From positions 868,001 through 932,000 of the forward strand of contig NZ_CP154608.1 of assembly GCF_039555325.1 (NCBI RefSeq): DNA of 64,000 nt. The letters run 5' to 3'. Numbering within the stretch: position 1 is the first letter of the stretch; the number at the start of each line of letters is the position of its first letter. The stretch is from Sphingomicrobium sp. XHP0239. GTDB lineage: Bacteria > Pseudomonadota > Alphaproteobacteria > Sphingomonadales > Sphingomonadaceae. The notes under the pieces were generated by a model, which did no database searches, was not told the DNA's origin, and saw nothing but the letters and a program-made list of their open reading frames with translations. Positions 1 to 11,230 of this stretch are shown one piece after another. A program made the position numbers and the translations under genes.

Positions 1-1021
1 CGGTCAGCCGCCGCATCCAGGTGGCGCCCGCTTCCTCGTTGTAATGTTCGATCGCGCCCCCTGGATGAGTGATCTCGTAGGGGCTCATCGACGCATCGCC
101 GACGATCACCAGCTTGTGATCGGCGCCGAACTTGTGAAGCACGTCATAGGTCGGGATGGCGCCGTCCCACCGCCGCCGGTTTTCCTTCCACACGCCTTCG
201 TAGATGCAGTTGTGAAAATAGTAGTGCTCGAGATGTTTGAACTCGCTGCGCGCGGCGGAGAACAGCTCCTCGACCTGCTTCACGTGCGAATCCATCGATC
301 CGCCGATGTCGAGGAACAGCAACAGCTTCACCGCATTGTGCCGCTCGGGCCGCATCTTCACGTCGAGCCAGCCCTGCCGCGCCGTTCCGCTGATCGTACC
401 GTCGATGTCGAGTTCCTCCGCCGCGCCCTCGCGAGCGAAGCGGCGCAGGCGCTTGAGCGCGACCTGGATGTTGCGGGTGCCGAGTGCGACGTCACCATCC
501 AGATCCTTGAACAGTCGCTTGTCCCAGATCTTCATCGCGCGCCCGTGCCGCCCCGGTCCCCCGATCCTCACGCCCTCGGGATTGTAGCCCCCGTGTCCGA
601 AGGGGGAGGTGCCGCCCGTCCCGATCCACTTGTTGCCGCCTTGGTGACGGCCTTCCTGTTCCTCGAGCCGCTTCTTCAGCGTTTCCATGATCTCGTCCCA
701 GTCGCCTTGGGACTTGATCGCTTCCATCTCCTCGGCGCTGAAATAGCGCTCTGCGACGGCCTTCAGCCATTCCTCCGGCAGATCGGCGGCCAGTTCCTCC
801 CCCTCCGCCCGTTCCAGTCCCTTGAACGTTTCCGCGAACACCCGGTCGAAGCGATCGAGCATCTTCTCGTGCGGCACGAGCGCAGCGCGGGCGAGATAGT
901 AGAAACTGGTGGGGTCCGCCTCGATCACCTCGCGATCGAGCGCCTCCAGCAGCATCAGATGCTCCTTTAGGCTGGCGGGAATACCCGCGGCGCGCAGTCG
1001 GTCGAGAAAGGAGATGAACAT
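1..1021 (-). CDS. VWA domain protein, CoxE-like (3' end beyond the window)
   Basis: The minus strand reads open from an ATG at 1021 to the window edge, giving 340 codons without a stop. The C-terminal half carries a von Willebrand A fold with the metal-site motif DIGGSMDSH, and a later VGDASMSPYE segment. The N-terminal half is helical and acidic. This matches the CoxE-like VWA proteins that work with MoxR-type AAA+ ATPases as cytoplasmic metal-insertion or folding machines. A MoxR gene lies about 3 kb away at 4271-5116, with an unrelated chemoreceptor and ABC genes in between. Compared with relatives of about 390 residues, I expect some 50 residues to be missing at the left edge. The product call is firm for the family; the client protein is unknown. 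Confidence 0.85.
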   Translation of the reverse strand, partial: MFISFLDRLRAAGIPASLKEHLMLLEALDREVIEADPTSFYYLARAALVPHEKMLDRFDRVFAETFKGLERAEGEELAADLPEEWLKAVAERYFSAEEMEAIKSQGDWDEIMETLKKRLEEQEGRHQGGNKWIGTGGTSPFGHGGYNPEGVRIGGPGRHGRAMKIWDKRLFKDLDGDVALGTRNIQVALKRLRRFAREGAAEELDIDGTISGTARQGWLDVKMRPERHNAVKLLLFLDIGGSMDSHVKQVEELFSAARSEFKHLEHYYFHNCIYEGVWKENRRRWDGAIPTYDVLHKFGADHKLVIVGDASMSPYEITHPGGAIEHYNEEAGATWMRRLT

Positions 1022-1136
1022 GATGCTGCTGATAGCCCGGGCGCGCCTTTGCGGAAAAGGGGGTTGGTTAACGCTTTCCTAGGCAATGGTCCGTTATCGC
1101 AACGCTCGACACGAATTCACCGAAGGATTTCTTTTA

Positions 1137-2546
1137 ATGGCAACGCAGGGCCTCGACCAGGTTACCGAGAACGCGATCCGGGCGGTGGCCCGCGATTGCG
1201 GTTCCTTGAGTCTCGAGTGCAGCGACGTGGCGGGCTATGTCGAGGCGGTCACCGAACGGATCGGCCAGAGCCTCAAGACGCTCGAAACGCTCGAGGAGGT
1301 CACCGAACGGCTGACCATCGACCAGGCACGCGTCGCCGACAGCACCGATGAGGCGCGCCTGCTGGCCGACCAAGCCAAGACGAAGCTCGCCAATGGTCGC
1401 GAGGCCATCGAGGGCACCATCGCGGGCTTCCACGAACTCACCGAGCTGGTCGTCCAGCTGGGCGAGCGGATGGCAGGCTTCGCCACCGCGATGAACCAGG
1501 TCCAGAACGTTTCCTCGACGATCGAATCCATCGCGCGCAAGACCAACATGCTCGCGCTCAACGCGACCATCGAGGCCGCGAGGGCAGGGGATGCCGGGCG
1601 CAGTTTCGCCGTCGTCGCGGCCGAGGTGAAGAAGCTCGCCCATGATACGCGCAGCGCCACGGGTGAGATCGCCAGCACCATCGGCGAGCTCACGCGCGAA
1701 GCCAACGCCGTGACCAGCGAGATCAGCGACGGGGTGGAGCGCAGCCGCGCGGCCCAGTCAGGAATCGACACAATCGGTATTACCGTGCGCGAGGTGTCCG
1801 AAATCGTCGACCTCGTCGGCAATCAGTCGGAGGGGATCGCCCAGTCGACCAGCCTCATTCAGACCAGCGTCGATCGAGTGAAGGCCGGCCTCACCGATTT
1901 TGCCGGCGGTGCTCGCAGCAGCAACGAGGAATTGAAGCAGGCCGAAAAGCGCCTGTCGCATCTCGAACTGATGTCCAACAGCATGCTCGACACGCTGGCC
2001 AATTCGGGTGCCGAGATCGACGACACGCCGATGATCGCGCGCGGACAGGACCTGATGCGCGAGATCCAGAAAGTGGTGGAGAAAGCCATCGACGAAGGCG
2101 CCATCACGCTCGATGCGGTGCTCGATCGCGACTATCAACTGCGCGAAGGTTCCAATCCGCCCCAGTATGACAACCGGTTCGCCGATTTTGCGGATGCCCA
2201 CGTTCGCCCGATCATCGATCGCTACAAGGCCAGCGACAACCGCACCATCGCCTGTGCGCTGACCGACGTGAACGGCTACCTGCCCACGCACATCACCGAA
2301 CGATGCCAACCGCAGGGAAGCGATCCGGTGTGGAACGACAAGCATAGCCGCAATCGCCGGATCCTGATGGACGACACGACCCGTGCGGCGGTCGCCTCCA
2401 CCAAGCCCGCCAAGCTCGCCACCTATCAGATGAACCTGGGTTCCGAGAGCTTCCCGGTGAAGAACGTCTTCGTGCCGCTGTTCGTGAAGGGCGAGCGTTA
2501 CGGCAACATCGAACTGGCCTATCGCGACGACGGCGGAGCGGTCTAG
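1137..2546 (+). CDS. Soluble methyl-accepting chemotaxis protein
   Basis: A 469-residue receptor whose central part has the conserved signalling hairpin tip ([18 protein letters not shown], then [12 protein letters not shown]). I see no transmembrane helix or signal peptide, so it is a cytoplasmic receptor. The C-terminal 150 residues, rich in aromatic and Arg/Asp residues ([19 protein letters not shown]), form a sensory-like domain placed after the signalling domain, as in other alphaproteobacterial receptors of this kind. I chose the ATG at 1137 because GAAGGA lies just upstream; an in-frame start at 1086 is possible. The upstream region has TTAA at 1068-1071, which could be a CtrA half-site. 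No che genes are in the window. Confidence 0.9.
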   Translation: MATQGLDQVTENAIRAVARDCGSLSLECSDVAGYVEAVTERIGQSLKTLETLEEVTERLTIDQARVADSTDEARLLADQAKTKLANGREAIEGTIAGFHELTELVVQLGERMAGFATAMNQVQNVSSTIESIARKTNMLALNATIEAARAGDAGRSFAVVAAEVKKLAHDTRSATGEIASTIGELTREANAVTSEISDGVERSRAAQSGIDTIGITVREVSEIVDLVGNQSEGIAQSTSLIQTSVDRVKAGLTDFAGGARSSNEELKQAEKRLSHLELMSNSMLDTLANSGAEIDDTPMIARGQDLMREIQKVVEKAIDEGAITLDAVLDRDYQLREGSNPPQYDNRFADFADAHVRPIIDRYKASDNRTIACALTDVNGYLPTHITERCQPQGSDPVWNDKHSRNRRILMDDTTRAAVASTKPAKLATYQMNLGSESFPVKNVFVPLFVKGERYGNIELAYRDDGGAV

Positions 2547-2550
2547 CCGC

Positions 2551-3291
2551 CTACCACTCGCGTCGCTGCATCAATAGCTGGAGGACAATCGCCCCGACGA
2601 TGCCGCCACCGATGCCGAGCATCAGCGCGCGGTCGGCCGCCGCCGTTTCGGAGGCCAGCTGGTTGAGCGGCATGAGCCACGGGAAATACTGCCCGTATTC
2701 GCTGGACGAGGCGACAGCGGCGGTGATGATCCCCCCGATACCAATGGTGATCGGCAGGATGAATCCGCGAAAATAGAGTGCCAATCCATACTGCACGACC
2801 AGCATGAACAGGCTGGCTGCCCAGACCCGCAGCAGCAACTCGGCGAATTCGTCGAGCTCGACCAGCGAACCCTGCATTTTTTCCGGCAACACCTGCTGGA
2901 AGAGAGCGGCAAGGCCGGTGAGACCGCCGCCGAGAATGATCGTCCAAGCGAGAAGCACGATTGCCCCCGCCACCAGTTTCAGCAGGAAGATGCGCCGCCG
3001 TGCACCGGGCAGGCTTAGCAAGGGGTCCCAGGCGCGCGGCTGATGCTCGATCTGCGCGAGGACGACCGTCAGCGCCATCGTTCCCAAGGGCAGGACCAGC
3101 GTCACCCAGATGCTGGTCCCGCCGACCAGGAACATCGGCGCGTTGGTCCCTTCGAACAGGACGACGAGGGTCGAGAGAATGAGGACGAACCCCGGCACGG
3201 CGAGGGTCATCCAGAAGACCTTCGATCCCTTGAGCTTGAGAAGCTCCGAGCGAACCAGTCCGGGCGTCTTGACGTGCACGGCCTCAGGCAT
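2551..3291 (-). CDS. ABC transporter permease (ABC-2 type)
   Basis: A 246-residue integral membrane protein with about six hydrophobic segments (roughly residues 24-46, 53-77, 98-124, 148-172, 176-195 and 217-236). It is the membrane half of a two-component ABC exporter with the ATPase gene just upstream. The start at 3291 is fixed by AGGAG six bases before the ATG and overlaps the ATPase stop by 8 nt, so the two are translationally coupled. The topology resembles the ABC-2 permeases of bacitracin/antibiotic-resistance type exporters. The substrate cannot be told from the sequence. Confidence 0.85.
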   Translation of the reverse strand: MPEAVHVKTPGLVRSELLKLKGSKVFWMTLAVPGFVLILSTLVVLFEGTNAPMFLVGGTSIWVTLVLPLGTMALTVVLAQIEHQPRAWDPLLSLPGARRRIFLLKLVAGAIVLLAWTIILGGGLTGLAALFQQVLPEKMQGSLVELDEFAELLLRVWAASLFMLVVQYGLALYFRGFILPITIGIGGIITAAVASSSEYGQYFPWLMPLNQLASETAAADRALMLGIGGGIVGAIVLQLLMQRREW

Positions 3292-4189
3292 GGTCGGCTC
3301 CTGCATGGCTCGCCGAGATACGCTCATGATAGAATTCCTCGAGGCTGAAGCGGCGTTGCGCCAGATGGTCCACCGCAATGCCTTTGCCGACGAGCTCGCG
3401 ATTGATGTCGGAAGCGGACAGGCCTTCCTTCGGCGTTACGTGCCAACGGTCGGCGCCGATCGAATTGACCTGCATCGCAAGCGGGGAGAGAGCTTCCATG
3501 ACGGCACCCGAAGCGCCGAGTTCGATGATATCGGTGTCGATCGCGATGTCGTCGAGCGGTCCCTGGTGAATCAACCTGCCCTTGGAAAGCAGGCCGACAT
3601 GGCTCGCGACTTTCTCGATCTCGTCGAGCAGGTGCGAGCAGATGATGAGAGTGCGGTTCTTGGCGATGTCGCGCATCAGCGTGCGCATCTCGCGGATCCC
3701 CTCGGGATCGAGGCCGTTCAGCGGTTCGTCGAAGATTACCAGTGCCGGATCGCCGATCAGCGCGCGGGCGATGCCGAGCCGCTGACGCATTCCGGTCGAG
3801 AAGGCCTTCACCTTCTTGGTGCGCGCATGATCGAGGCCGACCCGGTCGAGGAGGGCATCGGGTTCGATTTCGATCCCCAGCGACTGGGCGACCACGCGCA
3901 GATTGTCGCGGGCGGAAAGGTGTTCGTAGAAGGCGCCCCCCGGACTGTCCGCCATCGCACCGATCAGCGGTCGATGCCGATGGTCGAGCTTTTCCCCGAA
4001 CAGTTCGACCGTTCCCGACGTCGCGGAACGCAACCCCAGAATGATGCGGATCGCGGTGGATTTTCCAGCGCCGTTCGATCCCAGGAATCCGTAGATCGCA
4101 CCGCGCGGAATTTTGAGGTCGATGCCGTCGACGGCGGTCGCCTTGCCGAACCTCTTGGTCAGCGCCTTCGTCTCGATTGCCAGATCCAT
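3284..4189 (-). CDS. ABC transporter ATP-binding protein
   Basis: A 301-residue nucleotide-binding subunit with Walker A GSNGAGKST near residue 39, a signature segment FSTGMRQRLGIARAL, Walker B LVIFDEPLNGLDP and the switch histidine in ICSHLLDE. The C-terminal 80 residues after the ATPase core are typical of the bacitracin-exporter-like group. It pairs with the overlapping permease at 2551-3291. Upstream on the same strand, about 80 nt away, is the MoxR gene, so co-transcription is possible but not shown. Confidence 0.92.
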   Translation of the reverse strand: MDLAIETKALTKRFGKATAVDGIDLKIPRGAIYGFLGSNGAGKSTAIRIILGLRSATSGTVELFGEKLDHRHRPLIGAMADSPGGAFYEHLSARDNLRVVAQSLGIEIEPDALLDRVGLDHARTKKVKAFSTGMRQRLGIARALIGDPALVIFDEPLNGLDPEGIREMRTLMRDIAKNRTLIICSHLLDEIEKVASHVGLLSKGRLIHQGPLDDIAIDTDIIELGASGAVMEALSPLAMQVNSIGADRWHVTPKEGLSASDINRELVGKGIAVDHLAQRRFSLEEFYHERISASHAGADHA

Positions 4190-4270
4190 GATGCCCCCTT
4201 CGCGATCTGCGATGCCGCACGTCGCCTCAGACCGGCGATACGCTTTCGATGAACGAACGGGGAGGCTGGA

Positions 4271-5116
4271 TCAACGCCCTTCGCGCCGCGCGAGAAAGGC
4301 AAGCTTTTCGAACAGCATGACGTCCTGCTCGTTCTTGAGCAGCGCGCCGTGGAGCGGGGGGATCGCCTTCGTCGGATCGGCGTCGGACAGCACGTCCATC
4401 GGCATGTCCTCGTGAAGGATCAGCTTGAGCCAGTCGATCAGTTCGCTGGTCGAGGGTTTCTTCTTCAGGCCCTGCGTCTCGCGCACCTGATAGAAGAGAT
4501 CGAGCGCCTTGCGCACCAGCATCTTCTGGATACCGGGAAAGTGCACATCGATGATCTCTTCCATCGTCTCGCGGTCCGGAAACGCAATGTAGTGGAAGAA
4601 ACAGCGGCGAAGGAATGCGTCGGGAAGATCCTTCTCGTTATTCGAGGTGATGACCACCACGGGCCGATCTTCCGCCTTCACCGTCTCGCCCGTTTCGTAG
4701 ACGTGGAATTCCATCCGATCGAGTTCCTGCAACAGATCGTTGGGAAACTCGATGTCCGCCTTGTCGATCTCGTCGATCAGCAACACCGGAAGGGTAGGGG
4801 AGGTGAAGGCTTCCCACAGTTTGCCGCGCTTGATGTAGTTGGAGATGTCGTGGACGCGCTCCTCGCCCAATTGTCCGTCACGAAGCCGCGCGACCGCGTC
4901 ATATTCGTACAGACCCTGCACCGCGCGCGTCGTCGATTTGACGTGCCACTCGATCAGCGGCGCGTCGATCGATTTGGCGATCTCATGCGCCAGAACGGTC
5001 TTTCCGGTCCCGGGCTCGCCCTTCACGAGAAGCGGACGGCGAAGCGCGACGGCCGCGTTGACCGCGACCTTGAGGTCGGGGGTGGCGACATATTGATCGG
5101 TAGTATCGAATTTCAT
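4271..5116 (-). CDS. MoxR family AAA+ ATPase
   Basis: A 281-residue AAA+ ATPase with Walker A GEPGTGKT near residue 33, Walker B LLIDEIDKAD, the sensor motif VVITSNNEKDLPDAFLRR and the closing segment KKPSTSELIDWLKLIL that marks MoxR proteins. MoxR ATPases act with VWA-domain partners in assembly or activation of protein complexes. The likely partner is the CoxE-like VWA gene at the left edge, separated here by three genes. I set the start at 5116 (MKFDTTDQYVATPDLK), where similarity to the family begins; an upstream in-frame codon at 5167 would add a non-conserved tail. Confidence 0.93.
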   Translation of the reverse strand: MKFDTTDQYVATPDLKVAVNAAVALRRPLLVKGEPGTGKTVLAHEIAKSIDAPLIEWHVKSTTRAVQGLYEYDAVARLRDGQLGEERVHDISNYIKRGKLWEAFTSPTLPVLLIDEIDKADIEFPNDLLQELDRMEFHVYETGETVKAEDRPVVVITSNNEKDLPDAFLRRCFFHYIAFPDRETMEEIIDVHFPGIQKMLVRKALDLFYQVRETQGLKKKPSTSELIDWLKLILHEDMPMDVLSDADPTKAIPPLHGALLKNEQDVMLFEKLAFLARREGR

Positions 5117-5232
5117 GCCGCAAGGCCTATGGAGCGTGGTGCGCGATGGCAAGTGATCCGTCCGCAACCTTGTGGGCGAGCGATGCGCATCGCGGCACCA
5201 TGGTCAGCGTCAAACCATCGGGAAAAACTCTC

Positions 5233-5349
5233 ATGCGCAGAATGATGATGACGGTCGGACTGGTACTGGCCGGATGCATGACGAGCAATACGCTCGCCTG
5301 CTCTCCGTCCAGTCCGTGCCCTGTCGAGCCCGACGGCAGTCCGGCCTAG
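5233..5349 (+). CDS. Possible very small lipoprotein
   Basis: An open frame of 38 codons whose product starts MRRMMMTVGLVLAGC, which is a textbook lipoprotein signal with the lipobox LAGC, followed by a short Cys/Ser/Pro-rich tail. It ends convergently, overlapping the stop of the next minus-strand gene by 4 nt. The upstream GGGAAA is a weak ribosome binding site. No family is recognised and the length is small, so this is a candidate only. Confidence 0.3.
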   Translation: MRRMMMTVGLVLAGCMTSNTLACSPSSPCPVEPDGSPA

Positions 5350-6026
5350 GCCAGGCCGTCGAGCGCGTTTCGCGCGCTGGCGCGGGCTTCGAGAAGGTCG
5401 AACAGCCCGCGATGCTGCGTGAGCAACTGATCGAGGCCGAAATTGAACGCGCGCTGCGCCCCCGGTCCATCCACGGTGGCCACCAGCGCCTCCTGATGCG
5501 CCGCATCGGGTAGCTTGCGCCTCGGGACGTCGACGCTCAGCCGAGCCGCGACCATGTCGAGCAAGGCTCGGAACGGCACCCAGTCGGTGACCAGAGCCAC
5601 CGCTGCTCCCAATGCGCACCCGTCCCGTTCGGACGCGGCCAGCGTCTCGATCGCGTGGCGCTGTGCCTGCACCACCGTTTCGGTGGCGGCGGCGCCGGGT
5701 GTGGAAGGAATCGGTCCGACCTGGCTGACCAGCCCCACCAGGGCGAGCCGCTCGGCCTCGAAGGCGTCGCCGGCGCGAAGGACCCAGTCCCGCTGCGGTC
5801 CCTGCTTCACGCGCGTCAGGGCTGTTTCGATCAGCGTCGGATGCCGCCCGTGGAGAAAGCACAGCAAATGGACGAAGTCGGCGAGATCGCGCGTCATGTC
5901 TTGCCCGCCGCAGTGCAGAAGCGTTTCGGCATGGGAATGCACCCCCGACCCTTCCAACACGACGCGTGCCAAGGGGTCGAACCCGGAGGTTCGGGCATCG
6001 GGTACCAATCTCATCGCGGCCACCAT
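5346..6026 (-). CDS. Conserved protein of unknown function
   Basis: A 226-residue protein starting MVAAMRLVPDA, with AAGGA six bases before the chosen ATG. It is predicted to be cytoplasmic, helical and without signal peptide. Notable segments are VHSHAETLLHCGG near residue 30 and HLLCFLHGRHP near residue 55, with several His and Cys residues in the first third. I do not recognise a named family with certainty; its composition and base usage match the neighbouring core genes, so it is probably a lineage-conserved protein rather than an acquired one. Confidence 0.7.
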   Translation of the reverse strand: MVAAMRLVPDARTSGFDPLARVVLEGSGVHSHAETLLHCGGQDMTRDLADFVHLLCFLHGRHPTLIETALTRVKQGPQRDWVLRAGDAFEAERLALVGLVSQVGPIPSTPGAAATETVVQAQRHAIETLAASERDGCALGAAVALVTDWVPFRALLDMVAARLSVDVPRRKLPDAAHQEALVATVDGPGAQRAFNFGLDQLLTQHRGLFDLLEARASARNALDGLA

Positions 6027-6159
6027 GCCATATCCTTCCCGCACATTTCGCCTTCATCATCAGGTGGTGGGAAGGACGGTGTATCGCAGGCCCGTAAAGA
6101 CGTGGTTACCAAGCCATGCCGAGGCGCATGATTTTTCGCGGGAGTCTGGCCCAAAACGG

Positions 6160-6198
6160 GACGGGGCCGGTCCATCCGAAGATGGCCAGCCCCGTCAA
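6160..6198 (-). terminator. Hairpin downstream of the PspC gene
   Basis: On the minus strand GACGGGGC and GCCCCGTC pair, enclosing a second perfect stem CCATC-TTCG-GATGG with a stable UUCG loop. The following sequence has only four Ts after CCCG, so it is either a weak intrinsic terminator or a 3'-end-stabilising structure for the PspC gene. Confidence 0.55.
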
Positions 6199-6218
6199 CG
6201 TTCGAAGTTTCGATCGGA

Positions 6219-6518
6219 TCAGGCAGCGTCGCGCAGCGGACGCTCGTCACTTCGCACGACGGCCGATTTATCTACCAGCGGGAGGGCCGCCACTTCGGCC
6301 TCCTCCTGCGCTGCCGCGGGCGTCTTGAAGAGGGTCCGCGAAACCAGCACGACCAGACCAAGCCCCAGATAGATCATCAGCATTTCGGCCGGAAACCAGA
6401 AGATCGGCAGGATCAGCGCGAGCCGGAGGATCGTGGGATTGAACCCGAAATCCTCACCCAAGCCCTGGCAAACGCCAAGGATGGTGTCGTTACGGGTCAC
6501 GAGATTGGTCTGGCTCAT
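6219..6518 (-). CDS. PspC domain protein
   Basis: A 99-residue protein. Its N-terminal 60 residues form a PspC domain: NDTILGVCQGLGEDFGFNPTILRL, given here in part, followed by one long hydrophobic segment (about residues 24-52). PspC proteins sit in the inner membrane and sense or respond to envelope stress. The start at 6518 has AAGGAA six bases upstream. It stands alone between two hairpins; no pspA, pspB or pspF is nearby. The C-terminal tail is acidic and non-conserved. Confidence 0.88.
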   Translation of the reverse strand: MSQTNLVTRNDTILGVCQGLGEDFGFNPTILRLALILPIFWFPAEMLMIYLGLGLVVLVSRTLFKTPAAAQEEAEVAALPLVDKSAVVRSDERPLRDAA

Positions 6519-6639
6519 CTTTATTCCTTGCTGACGTGGCGCGATGAATTTCGCCGTCACGCCGATACTTGCACGTCGCATGCCAACTTTCGCGAACGGC
6601 GCAATCAAGGGGATTTCTCACCTATCCGGCGCTGTGTCC

Positions 6640-6655
6640 GGTGGGATTTCCCACC
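6640..6655. promoter_or_regulatory. 16-bp palindrome upstream of the PspC gene
   Basis: GGTGGGA-TT-TCCCACC is a perfect inverted repeat with a 2-bp spacer, lying about 120 bp upstream of the PspC start in the region between that gene and the rpoD terminator. It looks like a dimeric repressor or activator site. No known factor is assigned. Confidence 0.35.
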
Positions 6656-6712
6656 AGTTGCTGGCACGCAGCACATGGTTGTGCAGTGCAACACCGTCAA
6701 TGAAGGAAGCAT

Positions 6713-6745
6713 GAAAAAGAACCGCCCGCTTCGATGAACGGGCGG
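6713..6745 (-). terminator. Rho-independent terminator after rpoD
   Basis: Reading the minus strand past the rpoD stop, GCCGCCCG pairs with CGGGCGGT around a short loop and is followed directly by TTCTTTTTC. This ends the yqeY-dnaG-rpoD operon. Confidence 0.85.
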
Positions 6746-6773
6746 CTCCTTGCGATCAGTTGCCGATTAGGAC

Positions 6774-8789
<2,016 letters not shown>

Positions 8790-8800
8790 GAAATCCTGAT

Positions 8801-10618
8801 CTATTCCGTTTCGGTCAGCGCGCTGAGGCGCTCCCTGTTCTCGTCCCGCATCCGGTGGAGCCGCTGCTGCTGCGCATAGGCATCCTCGGTGAATTCATTT
8901 TCCAAACGCGTGGTCGCCGCCTCCAGTGCCGCCTCGATCCGCATTTTCGCAAGGATCGCGTCGAGGGTATCGGACAGCTCGCGCACAGCATCGGCGTCGT
9001 CGCCATCCGCACGCAGGAATCCGAACCCCATCACCGGCCTTGAAGAGGTCTCCACGCCTGCGTCGGCCAATATGGGAAGAAGCGCCTCTTTATCAAGCGA
9101 CTCGCCGGAAAAGGCGGCATCGAGCAGTTTTTCGCGCGCCGCGGCGAGACGAGGGTCAGGAATGGGGAGCGCGGCGAGGGCTTCGCTCTCCTCCGCGATT
9201 CGCGCCGGGAAGCGCGCGAAGCCAAGCAGAACGGCCTCGATCAGGCGACCCTCTATTCCGTGCCGCGACACATTCCGTGTCGCATCGCCCACGGGCGGGG
9301 CAGGGGGCACCCAGCGTCCATTCTTCTGTTTCCATCGCGGCTGACTGGTGCGTTCCCGGCCCACGAGTTTGTCGAAGCGGCCGAGCCATTCTTCGCGATA
9401 GAGCTGCGATAGGGAGGGGTCCGCGATGGCGCGGGCATGGTCGAGCAGCCGTTGCTTGAGCCCAGCGCGTTGTTCGGGAGTATCGAGGGCGGTTTGCGCG
9501 ACTTCGTGTCGCCAGAGGCGCGCGCTGAGCGATTCCGGTTCGGCAACCAACGCATCGAACGCCGCCGCCCCGCCGTTCACGACGATGTCGTCAGGGTCCT
9601 GCCCGTCGGGAAGTTCCACGAAGGCAAGGCTCTGTTCCGGGCCGAGATGCGGCAGTGCGCGTTCGGCGGCACGGATGGCGGCACGCTGCCCCGCAGCGTC
9701 GCCATCAAAGCAGAGAATAGGGGAGGCAGACAGGCGCCAGAGGAGCCGCAGCTGATCCTCGGTCAGTGCGGTGCCGAGCGGTGCGACCGCTTCGGCGATC
9801 CCTGCGCGAGCCAGACCGATAACGTCCATATAGCCTTCGACGACGATGACGCGATCGGCCTTTCGCGCCGCGGCCTGCGCGAGGTCGAGGTTGTAGAGCT
9901 GCCGACCCTTGTCGAACAGCGGGGTTTCGGGGCTGTTGAGATATTTGGGCTCGCCTTCGCCCAGTATCCTTCCGCCGAACGCGATCACCCGCCCGCGCGG
10001 ATCGCGGATAGGGATCATCAGGCGGCCGCGGAACCGGTCGTAGGGCTGGCGGTCGCCATCTTCCGGATCGATCAGCATGCCGCTTTCGACCAGCTTGGGG
10101 ACGCCGAACCGGTCGAGCGCGCGTTTCAGCTTGCCCTTGTCGTCGGGAGCGAAGCCGAGGTTGAACCGTGAAATCAGCTTCGCGTCGATGCCGCGTTTTT
10201 CGAGATAGGCGCGTGCCCCGCCGCCCTCGATCCCCGCGAGCTGCTCCGCGAACCAGTCGGCGGCGGCTTCGGTGACATCGACCAGACCCGCTCGGCGTTC
10301 CGCGCGTTGCTTGGCGCGCGGGTCGGGGGCGGGGACTTCCATTCCTGCCTTCCCCGCCAGTTCCTTGACCGCGTCCATGAACGCCATGCCGCGCCCGTCG
10401 ACGAGAAAGCTGATCGCATCTCCGTGCGCGCCGCAGCCGAAGCAGTGATAGAAGCCCTTCTGATCGTTGACGTAAAAGCTCGGAGTCTTCTCGTCGTGGA
10501 AGGGGCAGCAGGCATTGAATTCCTTCCCCGCCCGGATGAGCTTCACGTCCGAGCCGACGATCGCGGAAACGCGGGTGCGGGCGCGCAATTCGTCGAGAAA
10601 GGAGGGCGGGATCGACAG
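8801..10618 (-). CDS. dnaG: DNA primase DnaG, apparent CTG start
   Basis: Primase that makes RNA primers at the replication fork. The zinc-binding domain ([12 protein letters not shown], then HCFGCGAHG), the TOPRIM core ([12 protein letters not shown]) and a C-terminal helicase-binding region are all present. The conserved first residues, here [17 protein letters not shown], can only be included if translation starts at the CTG at 10618-10616; the next usable codon, TTG at 10588, would remove the first ten conserved residues, and an in-frame TGA at 10636-10634 blocks anything further upstream. GGGGGG lies eight bases before the CTG. With CTG the protein has 605 residues. It starts 4 nt after the yqeY stop and precedes rpoD by 11 nt. 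Confidence 0.93.
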   Translation of the reverse strand: MSIPPSFLDELRARTRVSAIVGSDVKLIRAGKEFNACCPFHDEKTPSFYVNDQKGFYHCFGCGAHGDAISFLVDGRGMAFMDAVKELAGKAGMEVPAPDPRAKQRAERRAGLVDVTEAAADWFAEQLAGIEGGGARAYLEKRGIDAKLISRFNLGFAPDDKGKLKRALDRFGVPKLVESGMLIDPEDGDRQPYDRFRGRLMIPIRDPRGRVIAFGGRILGEGEPKYLNSPETPLFDKGRQLYNLDLAQAAARKADRVIVVEGYMDVIGLARAGIAEAVAPLGTALTEDQLRLLWRLSASPILCFDGDAAGQRAAIRAAERALPHLGPEQSLAFVELPDGQDPDDIVVNGGAAAFDALVAEPESLSARLWRHEVAQTALDTPEQRAGLKQRLLDHARAIADPSLSQLYREEWLGRFDKLVGRERTSQPRWKQKNGRWVPPAPPVGDATRNVSRHGIEGRLIEAVLLGFARFPARIAEESEALAALPIPDPRLAAAREKLLDAAFSGESLDKEALLPILADAGVETSSRPVMGFGFLRADGDDADAVRELSDTLDAILAKMRIEAALEAATTRLENEFTEDAYAQQQRLHRMRDENRERLSALTETE

Positions 10619-10622
10619 GGGA

Positions 10623-11081
10623 TCAGCCCCCCATCAGTTGCTTCTTGGCCGCCGCACTCGCTTTGGCGGGCTCGATCGCGGCGCCGTGGCGCGAGCGAAC
10701 TTCGCCCATCACCCGGCCCATGTCCTTCATGCCCGATGCGCCCGTATCGGCGATGATGGCGGCGACGGCGCCGTCGATGTCCTCGTCGCTCATCTGCGTG
10801 GGAAGAAATTCCTCGATCACCGCGATCTCCGCCTCCTCGGCCGCCGCGCGGTCCTCGGCGCCGCCCTTGCGGAACATCTCGGCGCTTTCCCGGCGCTGCT
10901 TGACCATCTTCTGGAGGACGGCGGTGACGTGGGCATCGTCGTCGGCAATCTCGCCGCCAGTGCGCGCCTCGATGTCCTTGTTCTTCACCTCGGACTGGAC
11001 GAGGCGGATGGTACCGACCTTGTCCTTCTCGCCCGCCTTCATCGAGGCCACCATCGCTGCCTTGAGATCGTCGCGAATCAT
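10623..11081 (-). CDS. GatB/YqeY domain protein
   Basis: A 152-residue cytoplasmic protein of the YqeY family, related to the tRNA-binding tail domain of GatB and usually found next to dnaG and rpoD. Recognisable segments are MIRDDLKAAM, DEDIDGAVAAIIA and the C-terminal MGRVMGEVRSR. The start at 11081 has GGAG seven bases upstream, and a further upstream ATG at 11102 is less likely. It is the first gene of the dnaG-rpoD operon and diverges from carA. Confidence 0.93.
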   Translation of the reverse strand: MIRDDLKAAMVASMKAGEKDKVGTIRLVQSEVKNKDIEARTGGEIADDDAHVTAVLQKMVKQRRESAEMFRKGGAEDRAAAEEAEIAVIEEFLPTQMSDEDIDGAVAAIIADTGASGMKDMGRVMGEVRSRHGAAIEPAKASAAAKKQLMGG

Positions 11082-11139
11082 CGCGCTGCTCCGTTCGTTC
11101 ATGAAAAAGAAAATAGCCTAGCGCCTCGCGAGGACGAAT

Positions 11140-11182
11140 GTCAGCCGTTGACGGCGCATCGCGCGGGAGTGTAGCGGCTGAC
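11140..11182. repeat. Inverted repeat in the yqeY-carA intergenic region
   Basis: GTCAGCCG at 11140-11147 and CGGCTGAC at 11175-11182 are perfect complements separated by 27 nt. The structure sits 48 nt before the carA start and could be a leader hairpin or an operator. There is no T-run after it, so it is not an obvious terminator. Confidence 0.35.
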
Positions 11183-11230
11183 GCTTAGCAACATCGCCGA
11201 CACCCTACGAACGGAGCCTCACGCCCCCGC

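Noticed and set aside
6711..6737. Eight-codon frame MKKNRPLR with AAGGA upstream
   Set aside because: It coincides with the rpoD terminator stem read on the other strand.
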